Positions 44,996-54,247 of a stretch of DNA of 64,000 bases are shown here, one piece after another. Within the stretch, counting starts at the first letter, position 1. Every line of letters begins with the position of its first letter. The notes below the pieces were generated by a model. The model ran no database searches. It worked only from the letters and a program-made list of their open reading frames with translations, and was not told where the DNA came from. The DNA is from Bacteroidetes bacterium ADurb.Bin145 (GTDB lineage Bacteria > Bacteroidota > Bacteroidia > Bacteroidales > VadinHA17): positions 1-64,000 of the forward strand of contig MWDJ01000006.1 in NCBI GenBank assembly GCA_002070505.1, written 5' to 3'. The position numbers and the translations under genes are program-made.

Positions 44996-46111
44996 ATGTA
45001 TTTAATAAACCTGATCCGTGACAAAATGACCAGTGAACGCCTTATGTTCGTTTACAGGGGCGTTATCACTAAAGAGAATTCCATTCCTCTTCTGATGCTT
45101 ATAGAGAAAGAGATGGAAAACTCTGAATTTGGCTTCATTGGAAGGAAAAGGCTTTTTATGTTTGTACTGGAGAGCCTTCAGAATGTTTCTCGGCACAGTG
45201 ACAGTTCGAAGCTGGCAAATATGTCGATGGTTGTTTATTCAAAGACTGACGGAGGATATACAGTCACCACCGGAAATGTTATTTCGACAGTAAACATAAG
45301 TGATCTTAAGAAACGCCTTGATGAGATTAATAATCTGGATGTTAATGAGATAAGAAGCGTCTACCGGCAGATGCTGATCAACTCGGAGTTAAGCAGCAAG
45401 GGAGGAGCAGGACTTGGATTGATCGAGATGGCAAAGAAAACCGGTAATAAACTCGATTATGATTTTATAAAGCTGGATGGTGAGAATTCTTATTTTATCC
45501 TTAGCAAGACAGTCGATCCGGAGGGAATGGGAATCCATTTTGGTGACGGGCAGAAACCTTTTACCGGCAGCTCAGCTTCTGATCTGGAAAAGATGATGGC
45601 AGATAATCAGATATATCTGATCTGGTCAGGACATATTACAAGTGAGGTAGGGAAGGAAGTACTGTCATTTACGGAGGCTAAACTGTCAGAAAATGATATT
45701 GAATCAAATGTCCGGAAAAGGGTTTTCAACATACTGGTTGAGATAATTGAAAATGTAGCTAAACATGGAGCCGGAAGAGAAGCTTCACAAAAGTATGGGA
45801 TGCCGGTTGCCATCCTGAGGATCGAGGGCAATACCTTTATAGTGTCGACCGGTAACCTTATTGCAAATGAAAAGATTGATCAGCTGAAAACCAAGCTTGA
45901 TAAAATAAACAGCCTTGATAAAGCGGGTCTTAAAGAGCTTTTTACCCGCTCGTTGTATCATCAGACAGGAACGACTGAAAGTACGGGCAATATGGGACTC
46001 ATTGATATGGCAAGAAAATCGGGGGAAAAACTTATCTACCAGTTCGAAAAGATCAATGAGGAATATTCATATTATACTCTCGAGGTCAGAATCGAGGACA
46101 AAATCATTTAA
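44996..46111 (+). CDS. Tandem SiaB-like (DUF6272) protein, two domains in one chain
   Basis: A 371-residue cytoplasmic protein made of two copies of a domain of about 180 residues. The first copy holds KRLFMFVLESLQNVSRHS, TGNVI and GGAGLGLIEMAKKTGNKL. The second holds KRVFNILVEIIENVAKHG, TGNLI and GNMGLIDMARKSGEKL. These match the SiaB/DUF6272 family, GHKL-type kinases acting on STAS proteins in biofilm signalling. Family members are usually single-domain. Both copies keep the N-box-like (LQNVSRH/IENVAKH) and glycine motifs. No STAS or phosphatase partner is adjacent. It overlaps the convergent lpxH by four bases. Confidence 0.82.
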   Translation: MYLINLIRDKMTSERLMFVYRGVITKENSIPLLMLIEKEMENSEFGFIGRKRLFMFVLESLQNVSRHSDSSKLANMSMVVYSKTDGGYTVTTGNVISTVNISDLKKRLDEINNLDVNEIRSVYRQMLINSELSSKGGAGLGLIEMAKKTGNKLDYDFIKLDGENSYFILSKTVDPEGMGIHFGDGQKPFTGSSASDLEKMMADNQIYLIWSGHITSEVGKEVLSFTEAKLSENDIESNVRKRVFNILVEIIENVAKHGAGREASQKYGMPVAILRIEGNTFIVSTGNLIANEKIDQLKTKLDKINSLDKAGLKELFTRSLYHQTGTTESTGNMGLIDMARKSGEKLIYQFEKINEEYSYYTLEVRIEDKII

Positions 46112-46854
46112 TCAGGTTTATTAAGGACAAGGTTCTTTCCATCCCAGCTTGCATAGCTGCTTTCTTTGATCCAGTCGCCAAGCAGGATAACTTCAGAGTT
46201 ATTTTTCAGCTTTAATGCCATAGAAAGGTGCCGGTGGCCAAAAATGAAATAGTCAGGCTTCTTATTACCTTTGAAAGAATTTGCATATTTAATAAGATCC
46301 TCTTCTTCCTCGCCAAGGAATCCTTTTGATATACCCTTTCCCAGTCTGGAGTTAAGTGACCATTTGTGTCCGATCCTCATACCAATAGCCGGATGCAGTG
46401 CCGAATACAGAATTCTCAGCGGCTTATTCCTGAATATCCGCAGGAGGATTTTATATGCGGTATGACCTGAGCCAAGTCCTTCGCCATGCGCTATATGGAA
46501 GATTTTACCATCCAGGGTGACTGTAAGTGGTTCTGAATGGATTATCATCCCACACTCTTTTGAAAGATAATCCCTGACCCACATATCATGGTTCCCTGTA
46601 AAGAAATGGACCGGGATGCCGGAATCAGTTAATTCGGATATAGTGCCAAGGAACCTTGTAAACCCGGCCGGAACGACATGACGGTATTCCCACCAGAAAT
46701 CAAAGATATCTCCAACAAGGTATATCTCCCTGGCTTCGGGAGCAATACTTTTAAGCCATCTGACAACTTTCTTTTCACGTTCAAGCGGATCAGATCCGGC
46801 ATCAAGTCCCAGATGGAAGTCCGACGCAAAAAATATCCTGGAAGAACTGGTCAA
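46108..46854 (-). CDS. lpxH: UDP-2,3-diacylglucosamine diphosphatase (LpxH family)
   Basis: Calcineurin-like metallophosphoesterase of lipid A synthesis, converting UDP-diacylglucosamine to lipid X. The 248-residue protein has SDFHLG (metal ligands Asp and His), VGDIFDFWWEYRH, FTGNHDMWV and HIAHGEGLG, plus the helical insertion of LpxH (HPAIGMRIGHKWS). Length is normal. It lies 11 bp after the TlpA-type gene on the same strand, and overlaps the tail of the SiaB-like gene by four bases. Confidence 0.92.
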   Translation of the reverse strand: MTSSSRIFFASDFHLGLDAGSDPLEREKKVVRWLKSIAPEAREIYLVGDIFDFWWEYRHVVPAGFTRFLGTISELTDSGIPVHFFTGNHDMWVRDYLSKECGMIIHSEPLTVTLDGKIFHIAHGEGLGSGHTAYKILLRIFRNKPLRILYSALHPAIGMRIGHKWSLNSRLGKGISKGFLGEEEEDLIKYANSFKGNKKPDYFIFGHRHLSMALKLKNNSEVILLGDWIKESSYASWDGKNLVLNKPD

Positions 46855-46865
46855 TTATTTAAGTA

Positions 46866-48020
46866 TTATTTGAATAACTGTTCAAGTTTTATCTGCAGAT
46901 TTCTTCCGTGCAGATTGTTCCCTATGAGCAATCCTTCCCTGTCGTACAGAAAGTTAGCAGGAAGGCTCCTTACATTATAGTATTTGGCATTGACAGGGTT
47001 GGAAGGATCATCCTCTCTTGTGTTTATCCAGGGAAGCTCATCGAATGACACAGCATTCCTCCATTTTGATTCGTCGGTATCCAGGTTTATCTGGTAGATC
47101 TCAAAACCTCTTTTGCTGTAAGTTTTATAAAGAGATTTGAGCTGGAGGTTTTCAGTTATGCAATCTCTTGAATCAGCCGACCAGAATGACAGGAGGACAT
47201 ATTTACCTTTGAGCGAGGACAGTTTTATTCTTTTCCCGTTCACATCTTTCAGGTCAGGATCAAGAGATACTTCAGGAGCCGAATTGGCCATCGCCATTAT
47301 TCTTCTTGTATACAGGCGGTTCATTTGATTGTTGAAATCACTTGTAAGGGCTTTTGTATGTTTTGAATCGGGATAGTACACTTTCAGCGAATCAGAAACG
47401 ATCTTCATATACTGGAGGTCACGTGATGTATTCAGAACATAGGTCTGATCGTCAATCATCTGGTAGAGTGCTTTAATAGCTGCCAGAGATCTCATATTTT
47501 TCAGTACAAATGCGATGTTGAATTTTCTCTGATCCTCCTTCAGTCTGAGGTATTCCTGTTCAAGCGCTGGTCCTTTTTTATCAAAATCAGGCTCTTTAGA
47601 GGCTTTCACATACAGACTATTAAGCGAATCCAGCGAGTGTTTTGTTTTGAGAAGCTTAAGGTCAAGCTCCCGGATCTGTTCTGAACCGGGTGATCCCGAT
47701 ACAGTATAATCATGCGAAAGATTATTTGTGAATGCAAGCTTTATCTTCTCACCGGGTTCGGCCAGAAGAGTAATGAAATCATCGGGAGAATAGCTTATCT
47801 GATAGAAGTCGGCTTCTGTTGTCTTAACCCGGAATCTGAAAGTCCCGTTTTTACCGATTTTGGCTGAATCGATAGTGACAGGAGTATCTATATCAACTCT
47901 TTTAAGGTAGATATGGTCCTGCTTTTTTTCTCCGACAGTACCTTCAACAGTGAAGATCCCTTTGTTTTTACAGCCGGTAATAACAAGAACTGGTATAAGG
48001 AGTAACAAGAACTTTTTCAT
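46866..48020 (-). CDS. TlpA-like thioredoxin-fold lipoprotein, active site degenerate
   Basis: A 384-residue lipoprotein (lipobox VITGC, Cys17). Residues about 20-120 form a DUF4369-type beta domain, a helical linker follows, and the C-terminal third is a thioredoxin fold like TlpA. At the redox centre the usual WASWCxxC reads WSADSRDC, that is Ser284-Arg-Asp-Cys287. With one cysteine it cannot form the catalytic disulfide. The rest of the fold is kept, including the cis-proline region SLPANF. It is a paralogue of the intact protein encoded next to it, and may bind redox partners or act on mixed disulfides. Confidence 0.88.
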   Translation of the reverse strand: MKKFLLLLIPVLVITGCKNKGIFTVEGTVGEKKQDHIYLKRVDIDTPVTIDSAKIGKNGTFRFRVKTTEADFYQISYSPDDFITLLAEPGEKIKLAFTNNLSHDYTVSGSPGSEQIRELDLKLLKTKHSLDSLNSLYVKASKEPDFDKKGPALEQEYLRLKEDQRKFNIAFVLKNMRSLAAIKALYQMIDDQTYVLNTSRDLQYMKIVSDSLKVYYPDSKHTKALTSDFNNQMNRLYTRRIMAMANSAPEVSLDPDLKDVNGKRIKLSSLKGKYVLLSFWSADSRDCITENLQLKSLYKTYSKRGFEIYQINLDTDESKWRNAVSFDELPWINTREDDPSNPVNAKYYNVRSLPANFLYDREGLLIGNNLHGRNLQIKLEQLFK

Positions 48021-48053
48021 TAAAAATCAGATATAATAAAATTTCAAGACAAT

Positions 48054-49223
48054 TCAATCAGCAAATATCTCGGCAAGTTTTCTGTTCAGATCTTCCCCCC
48101 TAAGGTTTGATGCAATGATCCGTCCATCCTTATCGAGAAGGTAATTAGTCGGGATGACTTCAAATTTATAAAGAGGAACAACTATTGAGTTCCAGTATTT
48201 TATATCACTTACGTGGATCCATTTTTCCAGGTTATCTTTCCGGATCCCTTCTAACCAGGCATCTTTTGTTTTATCAAGAGAGACCTGGAATATTTCGAAT
48301 CCTTTGTCGTGATAGGTGTTATATGCTTTTACCAGGTTAGGATTCTCTTTACGGCACGGATTGCACCATGAAGCCCAGAAATCAAGCAACACAACCTTCC
48401 CTCTTGTTGAGGATAGTCGAATTGTATCTCCTTGGGGATCAGGGAGGGCGATTTCCGGAGCCTCACTGCCGGCTGATACAAGAGGTGACATTAAATTCTG
48501 TGCATTCAGGTCACTTAACAGGCTCTGCACCTGTGCATGCAGTGACTGTACCGGTTCATAATCAGGGTAGAGCTTTGACAATGAGGAGTCTACCTTTAAA
48601 AAATATTTCAGATCCTTCTGATGATGAAGGACATATTCACCCGGTGCAACCTGCTGATAGAGAGCAACAAGACTTACAAGCGAGTTCAGGTTATCGTCGA
48701 TATATTTTTTTGTATAAGTGTTTAAATCATTAAGGTAAATCTGGGCCAGGGAGTCAAGTCTTTCTATTACTGCGACAAGCTGGGGAGATCCCAGATTCAG
48801 CATATAAACCGACCTGAGTCCGGAAAGCTGGTCAACTGTTCTCCTGAGTCTTTTGTTATATGCAACCATCAGTGATGTCCCTTCTGATCCTGTGACAAAT
48901 ACAGGGTAATTCAGTGAATCGGAATAAGCATTCAGTCCGATTTTCTGACCCGGTTCAAGGAGCATTGTAAGGTAATTCTTTTCATCGGCTTTCAGAAGGT
49001 AAAAAGAGGGATACTCCACTTTTCTGATGAATGAAAACCGGCCATCCTCATTGATAATTGCAGAGTCAACGGTTATAAGTTCAGTTGACTTCAGCTCATC
49101 AAGGTAAAGATATTTTCCAGGCGTGGGATCCAGGAGTTTGCCATTAATCTCAATATTGTTATTTTTACAGCCGGTGATGGTCACCAATAAAACTAAAATA
49201 CATATCCAGGATTTATTCATCAT
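48054..49223 (-). CDS. TlpA-family thiol-disulfide oxidoreductase lipoprotein
   Basis: A 390-residue lipoprotein (lipobox TITGC) with the same plan as its neighbour: DUF4369-like domain (about 25-120), helical linker and thioredoxin domain. The redox motif is intact, WASWCNPC (Cys287, Cys290), followed by RKENPNLVKAY and the cis-proline in VIPTNYL. It should reduce disulfides in the periplasm or at the membrane. The start was taken at the first of two adjacent ATGs (49223, 49220). It lies 33 bp upstream of the degenerate paralogue on the same strand, probably one transcript with lpxH. Confidence 0.9.
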   Translation of the reverse strand: MMNKSWICILVLLVTITGCKNNNIEINGKLLDPTPGKYLYLDELKSTELITVDSAIINEDGRFSFIRKVEYPSFYLLKADEKNYLTMLLEPGQKIGLNAYSDSLNYPVFVTGSEGTSLMVAYNKRLRRTVDQLSGLRSVYMLNLGSPQLVAVIERLDSLAQIYLNDLNTYTKKYIDDNLNSLVSLVALYQQVAPGEYVLHHQKDLKYFLKVDSSLSKLYPDYEPVQSLHAQVQSLLSDLNAQNLMSPLVSAGSEAPEIALPDPQGDTIRLSSTRGKVVLLDFWASWCNPCRKENPNLVKAYNTYHDKGFEIFQVSLDKTKDAWLEGIRKDNLEKWIHVSDIKYWNSIVVPLYKFEVIPTNYLLDKDGRIIASNLRGEDLNRKLAEIFAD

Positions 49224-49397
49224 CAAGCCAGTATTTTTTAGCAAATATTTTATAAATATTGAAATGCAAAGTTATTCTTTTTTTTTACCGGGGTTCTCCA
49301 TAAAAAACTAAAAATTACGAAGCTAAAATATCAGTTTGGAATGTTAAATAAAAATTGGTATCTTATGAGCTTTTACAGGGAGTAAATTAGCAGCTTT

Positions 49398-51347
49398 ATG
49401 AGTTATATTAAGTTTGAAAAAAGTCAGATAGTAAATCTTGAATATTCACTCGCCCGCGAAATTATAAGAACCAACAGAGCGGGGTCATATGCGTCTACGA
49501 CCCTGGTCGAATGCAATACAAGGAAATACCATGGCCTGCTTGTTTGTCCTATTGATGAACTCGGCGGCGGGCGCTATGTTCTTCTTTCCTCTCTCGATGT
49601 AACAGTCATTAACGACGACAGGAGCTTTAATATTGGCATTGGGAAATATAAGGGTGATTATTTTAGTCCCAAGGGACATAAATATATTGAAGATTTTTCG
49701 ACAGAGGTTATCCCTATCCGTGTTTACAGGGTGGGGAATGTGCTCCTTCAGATGGAAAGGATACTGGCGCATTATGAAGAGCAAATACTTGTAAGGTACA
49801 CTATTCTTGAAGCTTCCGAAACAATGAAACTTCAGATCAGACCTTTTCTCGCATTCAGAGGGATACACGATCTCACACATGCAAACCTGGCAGCAAATAC
49901 AAAGGTTGAATTTATCAGGAACGGCGTTAAATCAAAATTGTATGATAAATTCCCCTGGCTCCATATGCAGTTTTCAACAAAAGCCGAGTTTGTTCATGTA
50001 CCGGACTGGTATCTGGGTGTTGAATATATTGAAGAACAAAAAAGAGGATATGATTTTTCCGAAGATCTTTTTACTCCCGGTTTTTTTGAGCTGGAGGCAA
50101 AAAGGGGCGATGTAATAATATTCTCAGCATCGACACATGAGGAGAATCCGAGAGGTTTTAAAGGGAAATTCTCTAAAATGGTTTCCGGGAAGATCCCCCG
50201 TAATTGTTATATTAACTGCCTCAGAAATGCTGCCCAACAGTTTGTTGAGAAGAGGGGAGATGATACTCTGATAATTGCAGGTTATCCCTGGTTCGGCTCA
50301 TGGGGCAGAGATACATTTATCTCTCTTCCGGGAATAGCTCTCGCCCGGCATAAACTGGATCTTTACAGAGCTGTCTTTAACACTCAGGTTAACAAGATGA
50401 AAGACGGATTATTCCCGAATATGGGAACAGCCGGGTACTACGCCTTTAATTCAATTGACGCGCCATTATGGTTTTTCTGGGCCCTTCAGCAATACACACT
50501 TAACGGAGGCACTGACTGTTGTGAAAGGTATGAAAACGCTGCTAAATCTATTTTGTACGCTTTCAAAAACGGAACAGCCTATAATATCCATATGAGAGAT
50601 AACGGACTTATCTATGCCGATGCTCCCGGTAAAGCTCTGACATGGATGGACGCTGTGGTGTATGGAGTCCCGGTCACTCCCAGAAATGGTTACGCTGTTG
50701 AGATAAATGCCCTTTGGTATAATGCTGTCTGTTTTGCACTTGACATGGCAAAAGTCGAAAAAGATAAACAGCTTCTGAAGGAATTCGGACATCTTCCTGA
50801 ACTTATAAAGGAATCATTCCTGGATCTTTTCTGGGATGAGAAGAGCGGATATCTTGCAGATTATGTGAATGATAACGAAGGGAAGAATTTCTTCGTACGG
50901 CCCAACATGGTTATAGCAGTCTCATTACCTTATTCAATGCTCTCAAAAGAGCAGATGAAGAGTGTTCTGGATATTGCGGACAAGGAGCTTGTCACTCCGC
51001 GGGGACTGAGAACACTTTCACCAGCCAACCAGTTCTACAAGGGAACCTACTGTGGCAACCAGGAAGAGAGGGACAGGGCATATCATCAGGGGACAGTCTG
51101 GCCATGGCTATATGGACCCTTCTGCGAAGGGTGGCTTAAAGTGTATGGGAAGCAGGGTGCGCAGAAAGTAAAGAAACTCATATATGGGCTTGAGGAGGTG
51201 ATGAGTGAACACGGAATAACGACACTTTCTGAAATCCATGACGGAGATCCCCCTCATGCACCAAGGGGAGCTATTTCGCAAGCATGGAGCGTCGGCGAAG
51301 TTTTAAGGATAATTGATCTGCTTGAAAGAAATTATTCAGATGTATAA
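49398..51347 (+). CDS. Glycogen debranching enzyme (amylo-alpha-1,6-glucosidase)
   Basis: Removes branch points of glycogen. The 649-residue protein has the bacterial GDE N-terminal domain (LVECNTRKYHGLLVCPIDELGG, about 34-55) and a GH133-type (alpha/alpha)6 catalytic domain with AGYPWFGSWGRDTFISLPGIAL (about 294-315) and the late acidic segment TLSEIHDGDPPHAPRGA. No secretion signal is present, so it acts in the cytoplasm. It is the first gene of a plus-strand glycogen cluster; the next gene starts 12 bp later. Confidence 0.93.
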   Translation: MSYIKFEKSQIVNLEYSLAREIIRTNRAGSYASTTLVECNTRKYHGLLVCPIDELGGGRYVLLSSLDVTVINDDRSFNIGIGKYKGDYFSPKGHKYIEDFSTEVIPIRVYRVGNVLLQMERILAHYEEQILVRYTILEASETMKLQIRPFLAFRGIHDLTHANLAANTKVEFIRNGVKSKLYDKFPWLHMQFSTKAEFVHVPDWYLGVEYIEEQKRGYDFSEDLFTPGFFELEAKRGDVIIFSASTHEENPRGFKGKFSKMVSGKIPRNCYINCLRNAAQQFVEKRGDDTLIIAGYPWFGSWGRDTFISLPGIALARHKLDLYRAVFNTQVNKMKDGLFPNMGTAGYYAFNSIDAPLWFFWALQQYTLNGGTDCCERYENAAKSILYAFKNGTAYNIHMRDNGLIYADAPGKALTWMDAVVYGVPVTPRNGYAVEINALWYNAVCFALDMAKVEKDKQLLKEFGHLPELIKESFLDLFWDEKSGYLADYVNDNEGKNFFVRPNMVIAVSLPYSMLSKEQMKSVLDIADKELVTPRGLRTLSPANQFYKGTYCGNQEERDRAYHQGTVWPWLYGPFCEGWLKVYGKQGAQKVKKLIYGLEEVMSEHGITTLSEIHDGDPPHAPRGAISQAWSVGEVLRIIDLLERNYSDV

Positions 51348-51359
51348 ATACGGCAGGGT

Positions 51360-52652
51360 ATGCGTGTGCTAATGTTTGGATGGGAATTCCCGCCTCATAT
51401 TTCAGGGGGATTAGGTACTGCCAGTTTTGGTCTTACAAAAGGTATGGCCTCACTTGATGACCTCGAAGTTATATTCGTTGTACCTAAAGCCTGGGGTGAT
51501 GAGGACCAGAACGCTGTCAGGCTTATCGGCGCAAATAAGATACCGGTGGCATTTAAGCAAATATATTATCAGGGAATCCGGCAGCCGATCGAAAAAATTG
51601 AGATATCCTCCAGAATCATACCTTACGTTGAACCTGAAGATTTCTGGAAAATAGTCAGTTCTGAGGTTACCGGACGAAGGATCCTTGTACATACAAACAA
51701 CAAAGGTACAGTAGATTTCTCGGGTAAATATGAAGGCAACCTGCTGGATGAGATATATAAATACTCTGTTGTTGCATCAGTTATAGCTGAGGAAAATGAA
51801 TTCGATATAATCCATGCTCACGACTGGCTTACCTATCCTGCCGGAATAGCAGCCAAGGAAGTATCCGGCAAACCATTGGTCATCCATGTCCATGCAACAG
51901 AGTTTGACCGGAGCGGAGGTAACGTTAATCCTGAGGTTTACCGTATTGAAAGAGACGGAATGCATGCTGCTTCCAAAATAATCACGGTAAGTAATCTGAC
52001 AAGAGACATTGTAATAAATAAATATAATGTCCATCCTGATAAGGTTGAGACCGTTTATAATGCTGTTGAACCGGTTAAGGTATCTGAAGATGTTGTAGTG
52101 GAGAAAGGCTTTGATGAAAAGGTAGTAACTTTCCTTGGAAGGATAACTCTTCAGAAGGGTCCCGAATACTTCATAGAAGCTGCTTACAAAGTACTGAAAG
52201 TAATGCATAATGTCAGGTTTGTAATGGCTGGTTCGGGTGATATGATGGAAAGAATGATGCGAAGAGCTGCTTCGTTAAAAATAACTGATCGTTTTCACTT
52301 TACCGGTTTTCTGAGGGGGAGAGATGTATTTACTATGCTGGCTCTGAGCGATGTCTATATCATGCCATCAGTTTCCGAGCCTTTTGGAATATCACCTCTT
52401 GAAGCGATGCAATCAAATGTTCCTGTTATCATAAGCAAGCAATCAGGAGTTGCTGAGATACTTACACATGCAGTAAAGACCGACTTCTGGGATATCGATG
52501 CAATGGCCGATGCCATTTATGGGATTCTCAATTACCCGTCTCTGGCAAGTATGTTCATAAAGAACGGCAAGGAAGAAGTTATAAGACTTAAATGGGATAA
52601 TTCAGCCAGACATGTGAAGGATATTTATGAAAGAGTGATATGGCATAAATAA
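51360..52652 (+). CDS. Glycosyltransferase family 4, glycogen synthase-like
   Basis: GT-B fold transferase of 430 residues. The N-terminus MRVLMFGWEFPPHISGGLG matches the starch/glycogen synthase-like group with the K/GxGG-type donor loop, IIHAHDWLTYPAG contains a conserved loop, and the C-terminal domain has FLGRITLQKGPEYFIEA and EPFGISPLEAM with the E-x7-E motif. Within the glycogen cluster it could extend alpha-glucan or make a maltosyl primer. The donor (UDP- or ADP-glucose) cannot be determined. It lies between the debranching enzyme and the GH57 gene, 15 bp from the latter. Confidence 0.9.
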   Translation: MRVLMFGWEFPPHISGGLGTASFGLTKGMASLDDLEVIFVVPKAWGDEDQNAVRLIGANKIPVAFKQIYYQGIRQPIEKIEISSRIIPYVEPEDFWKIVSSEVTGRRILVHTNNKGTVDFSGKYEGNLLDEIYKYSVVASVIAEENEFDIIHAHDWLTYPAGIAAKEVSGKPLVIHVHATEFDRSGGNVNPEVYRIERDGMHAASKIITVSNLTRDIVINKYNVHPDKVETVYNAVEPVKVSEDVVVEKGFDEKVVTFLGRITLQKGPEYFIEAAYKVLKVMHNVRFVMAGSGDMMERMMRRAASLKITDRFHFTGFLRGRDVFTMLALSDVYIMPSVSEPFGISPLEAMQSNVPVIISKQSGVAEILTHAVKTDFWDIDAMADAIYGILNYPSLASMFIKNGKEEVIRLKWDNSARHVKDIYERVIWHK

Positions 52653-52667
52653 GTTAAGTATTAAGAT

Positions 52668-54215
52668 ATGAGTGCAGCATCTAATAAGGCAATTTGCTTT
52701 TATTTTCAGGTTCATCAACCTTTCCGGCTTAAACGGTACAGGTTTTTCGACCTTGGGCATGATCACTATTATTACGACGATTATTCAAATGAATCAATCC
52801 TCAGGAAAGTAGCTGATAAATGTTACCTGCCTGCCAATAAAATAATTTATGATCTGATCCAGAAGCATAAAGGTAAATTCCGGATCACTTTTTCCCTGTC
52901 GGGTATTGTATTGAACCAGTTCAGGTTATATGCTCCGGAAGTTCTCGATTCTTTCAGGCAGCTTGCTGAAAGCGGAATGGTTGAATTCCTTGCCGAAACG
53001 GATTCGCATTCACTCTCATCCCTTAAGAGCAAGGTCCAATTTGAAGAACAGGTCAACCTGCACAGGGAAATGATGAAGACTTACCTCGGAGTTGAGACAA
53101 CTTCCTTCAGGAATACTGAACTAATTTATTCCGACCAGATAGGTTCCTGGGTAGCTGAAATGGGATTCAAGTCCATGCTGACAGAAGGAGCTAAACATAT
53201 ACTTGGTTGGAAAAGCCCCAACTACCTGTATTGTAATGTAATTAATCCAAGATTGAAAGTGCTGCTCAGGAACTTTGTGCTGAGCGATGATATAGCATTC
53301 AGATTTTCAAACAGGCAGTGGAGTGCATGGCCACTGACTGCCGACAAGTATGCTTCCTGGATCACAAAGCTTGCAAATAAAAGTGAACTGATAAATATTT
53401 TCGTTGATTATGAAACTTTTGGTGAGCATAACTGGAAAGAGACAGGTATTTTTGATTTCCTTCAACATCTGCCGGGAGCAATACTGAAAAAGACGCCGTT
53501 TAAGTTTATGACTCCTTCCGAAATAGCTGATACCCTGCAACCTGTTTCTGCCATAAGCGTGCCGTCTCCTATATCATGGGCAGATGAGGAGCGTGATATA
53601 ACAGCCTGGCAGGGTAATGAACTGCAGGTTGCCGCACTCGATAAGCTTTACACTTTATTCGAGAAAGTCAAAAAATGCGAGGACGGCCAGATAAAAAAAG
53701 ACTGGGAATACCTGCAATCAAGCGACCATTTTTATTACATGGCGACAAAATTCTTTTCCGATGGTGCCGTGCATGCATATTTTAATCCTTATGAAACACC
53801 CTATGATGCTTTCATGAATTACATGAACGTCCTGAGTGATTTTGAAATCAGACTGAACAGGTGCTGCCCCGATTCAAACGAACAGATGATAATTTCGAAT
53901 CTGGAAAAGCTGATCAGGGAAAAAGAACAGATAATTGAACAGCAGGCGGCTGAAATCCAAAAGCTTACAAAAAGAAATGCAAAACCAAAAGGGCCAGGCC
54001 GACAATCATCGGCTGGTGCACCTTCGACGACTTTGCAGGAACTCGCTCATAAGCTGATCGAACAATCTGTACGCAAAAAGAAAGTAGAAGGTAAAACATC
54101 GGTTAAGGCAAAGACTAAAGCAAAAACAGTAAAAAAAAATACTCCTAAGAAATCCCTTGTGAATAAAAAAACTGCAGGAAAAACAGGCAGGAAATCAAAA
54201 AAGACCGGGGAGTGA
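52668..54215 (+). CDS. GH57 family alpha-amylase-like enzyme with basic C-terminal tail
   Basis: Cytoplasmic GH57 enzyme of 515 residues. The N-terminal FYFQVHQPFRLKRY and DHYYYDDYSNE match the family; the nucleophile glutamate is in FRNTELIYSD and the acid aspartate region in FVDYETFGEHNW. GH57 enzymes cut or transfer alpha-glucans, including glycogen. After the catalytic part, from about residue 410, there is a coiled-coil helix (LIREKEQIIEQQAAEIQKL) and a tail of about 75 residues very rich in Lys, Ala and Thr, like the tails of histone H1-type proteins. The tail is not part of the family. It may bind nucleic acid or a negatively charged surface; unproven. Confidence 0.9.
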   Translation: MSAASNKAICFYFQVHQPFRLKRYRFFDLGHDHYYYDDYSNESILRKVADKCYLPANKIIYDLIQKHKGKFRITFSLSGIVLNQFRLYAPEVLDSFRQLAESGMVEFLAETDSHSLSSLKSKVQFEEQVNLHREMMKTYLGVETTSFRNTELIYSDQIGSWVAEMGFKSMLTEGAKHILGWKSPNYLYCNVINPRLKVLLRNFVLSDDIAFRFSNRQWSAWPLTADKYASWITKLANKSELINIFVDYETFGEHNWKETGIFDFLQHLPGAILKKTPFKFMTPSEIADTLQPVSAISVPSPISWADEERDITAWQGNELQVAALDKLYTLFEKVKKCEDGQIKKDWEYLQSSDHFYYMATKFFSDGAVHAYFNPYETPYDAFMNYMNVLSDFEIRLNRCCPDSNEQMIISNLEKLIREKEQIIEQQAAEIQKLTKRNAKPKGPGRQSSAGAPSTTLQELAHKLIEQSVRKKKVEGKTSVKAKTKAKTVKKNTPKKSLVNKKTAGKTGRKSKKTGE

Positions 54216-54247
54216 GTTAATTTTATCCTTATTAATAAAATCTGAAG

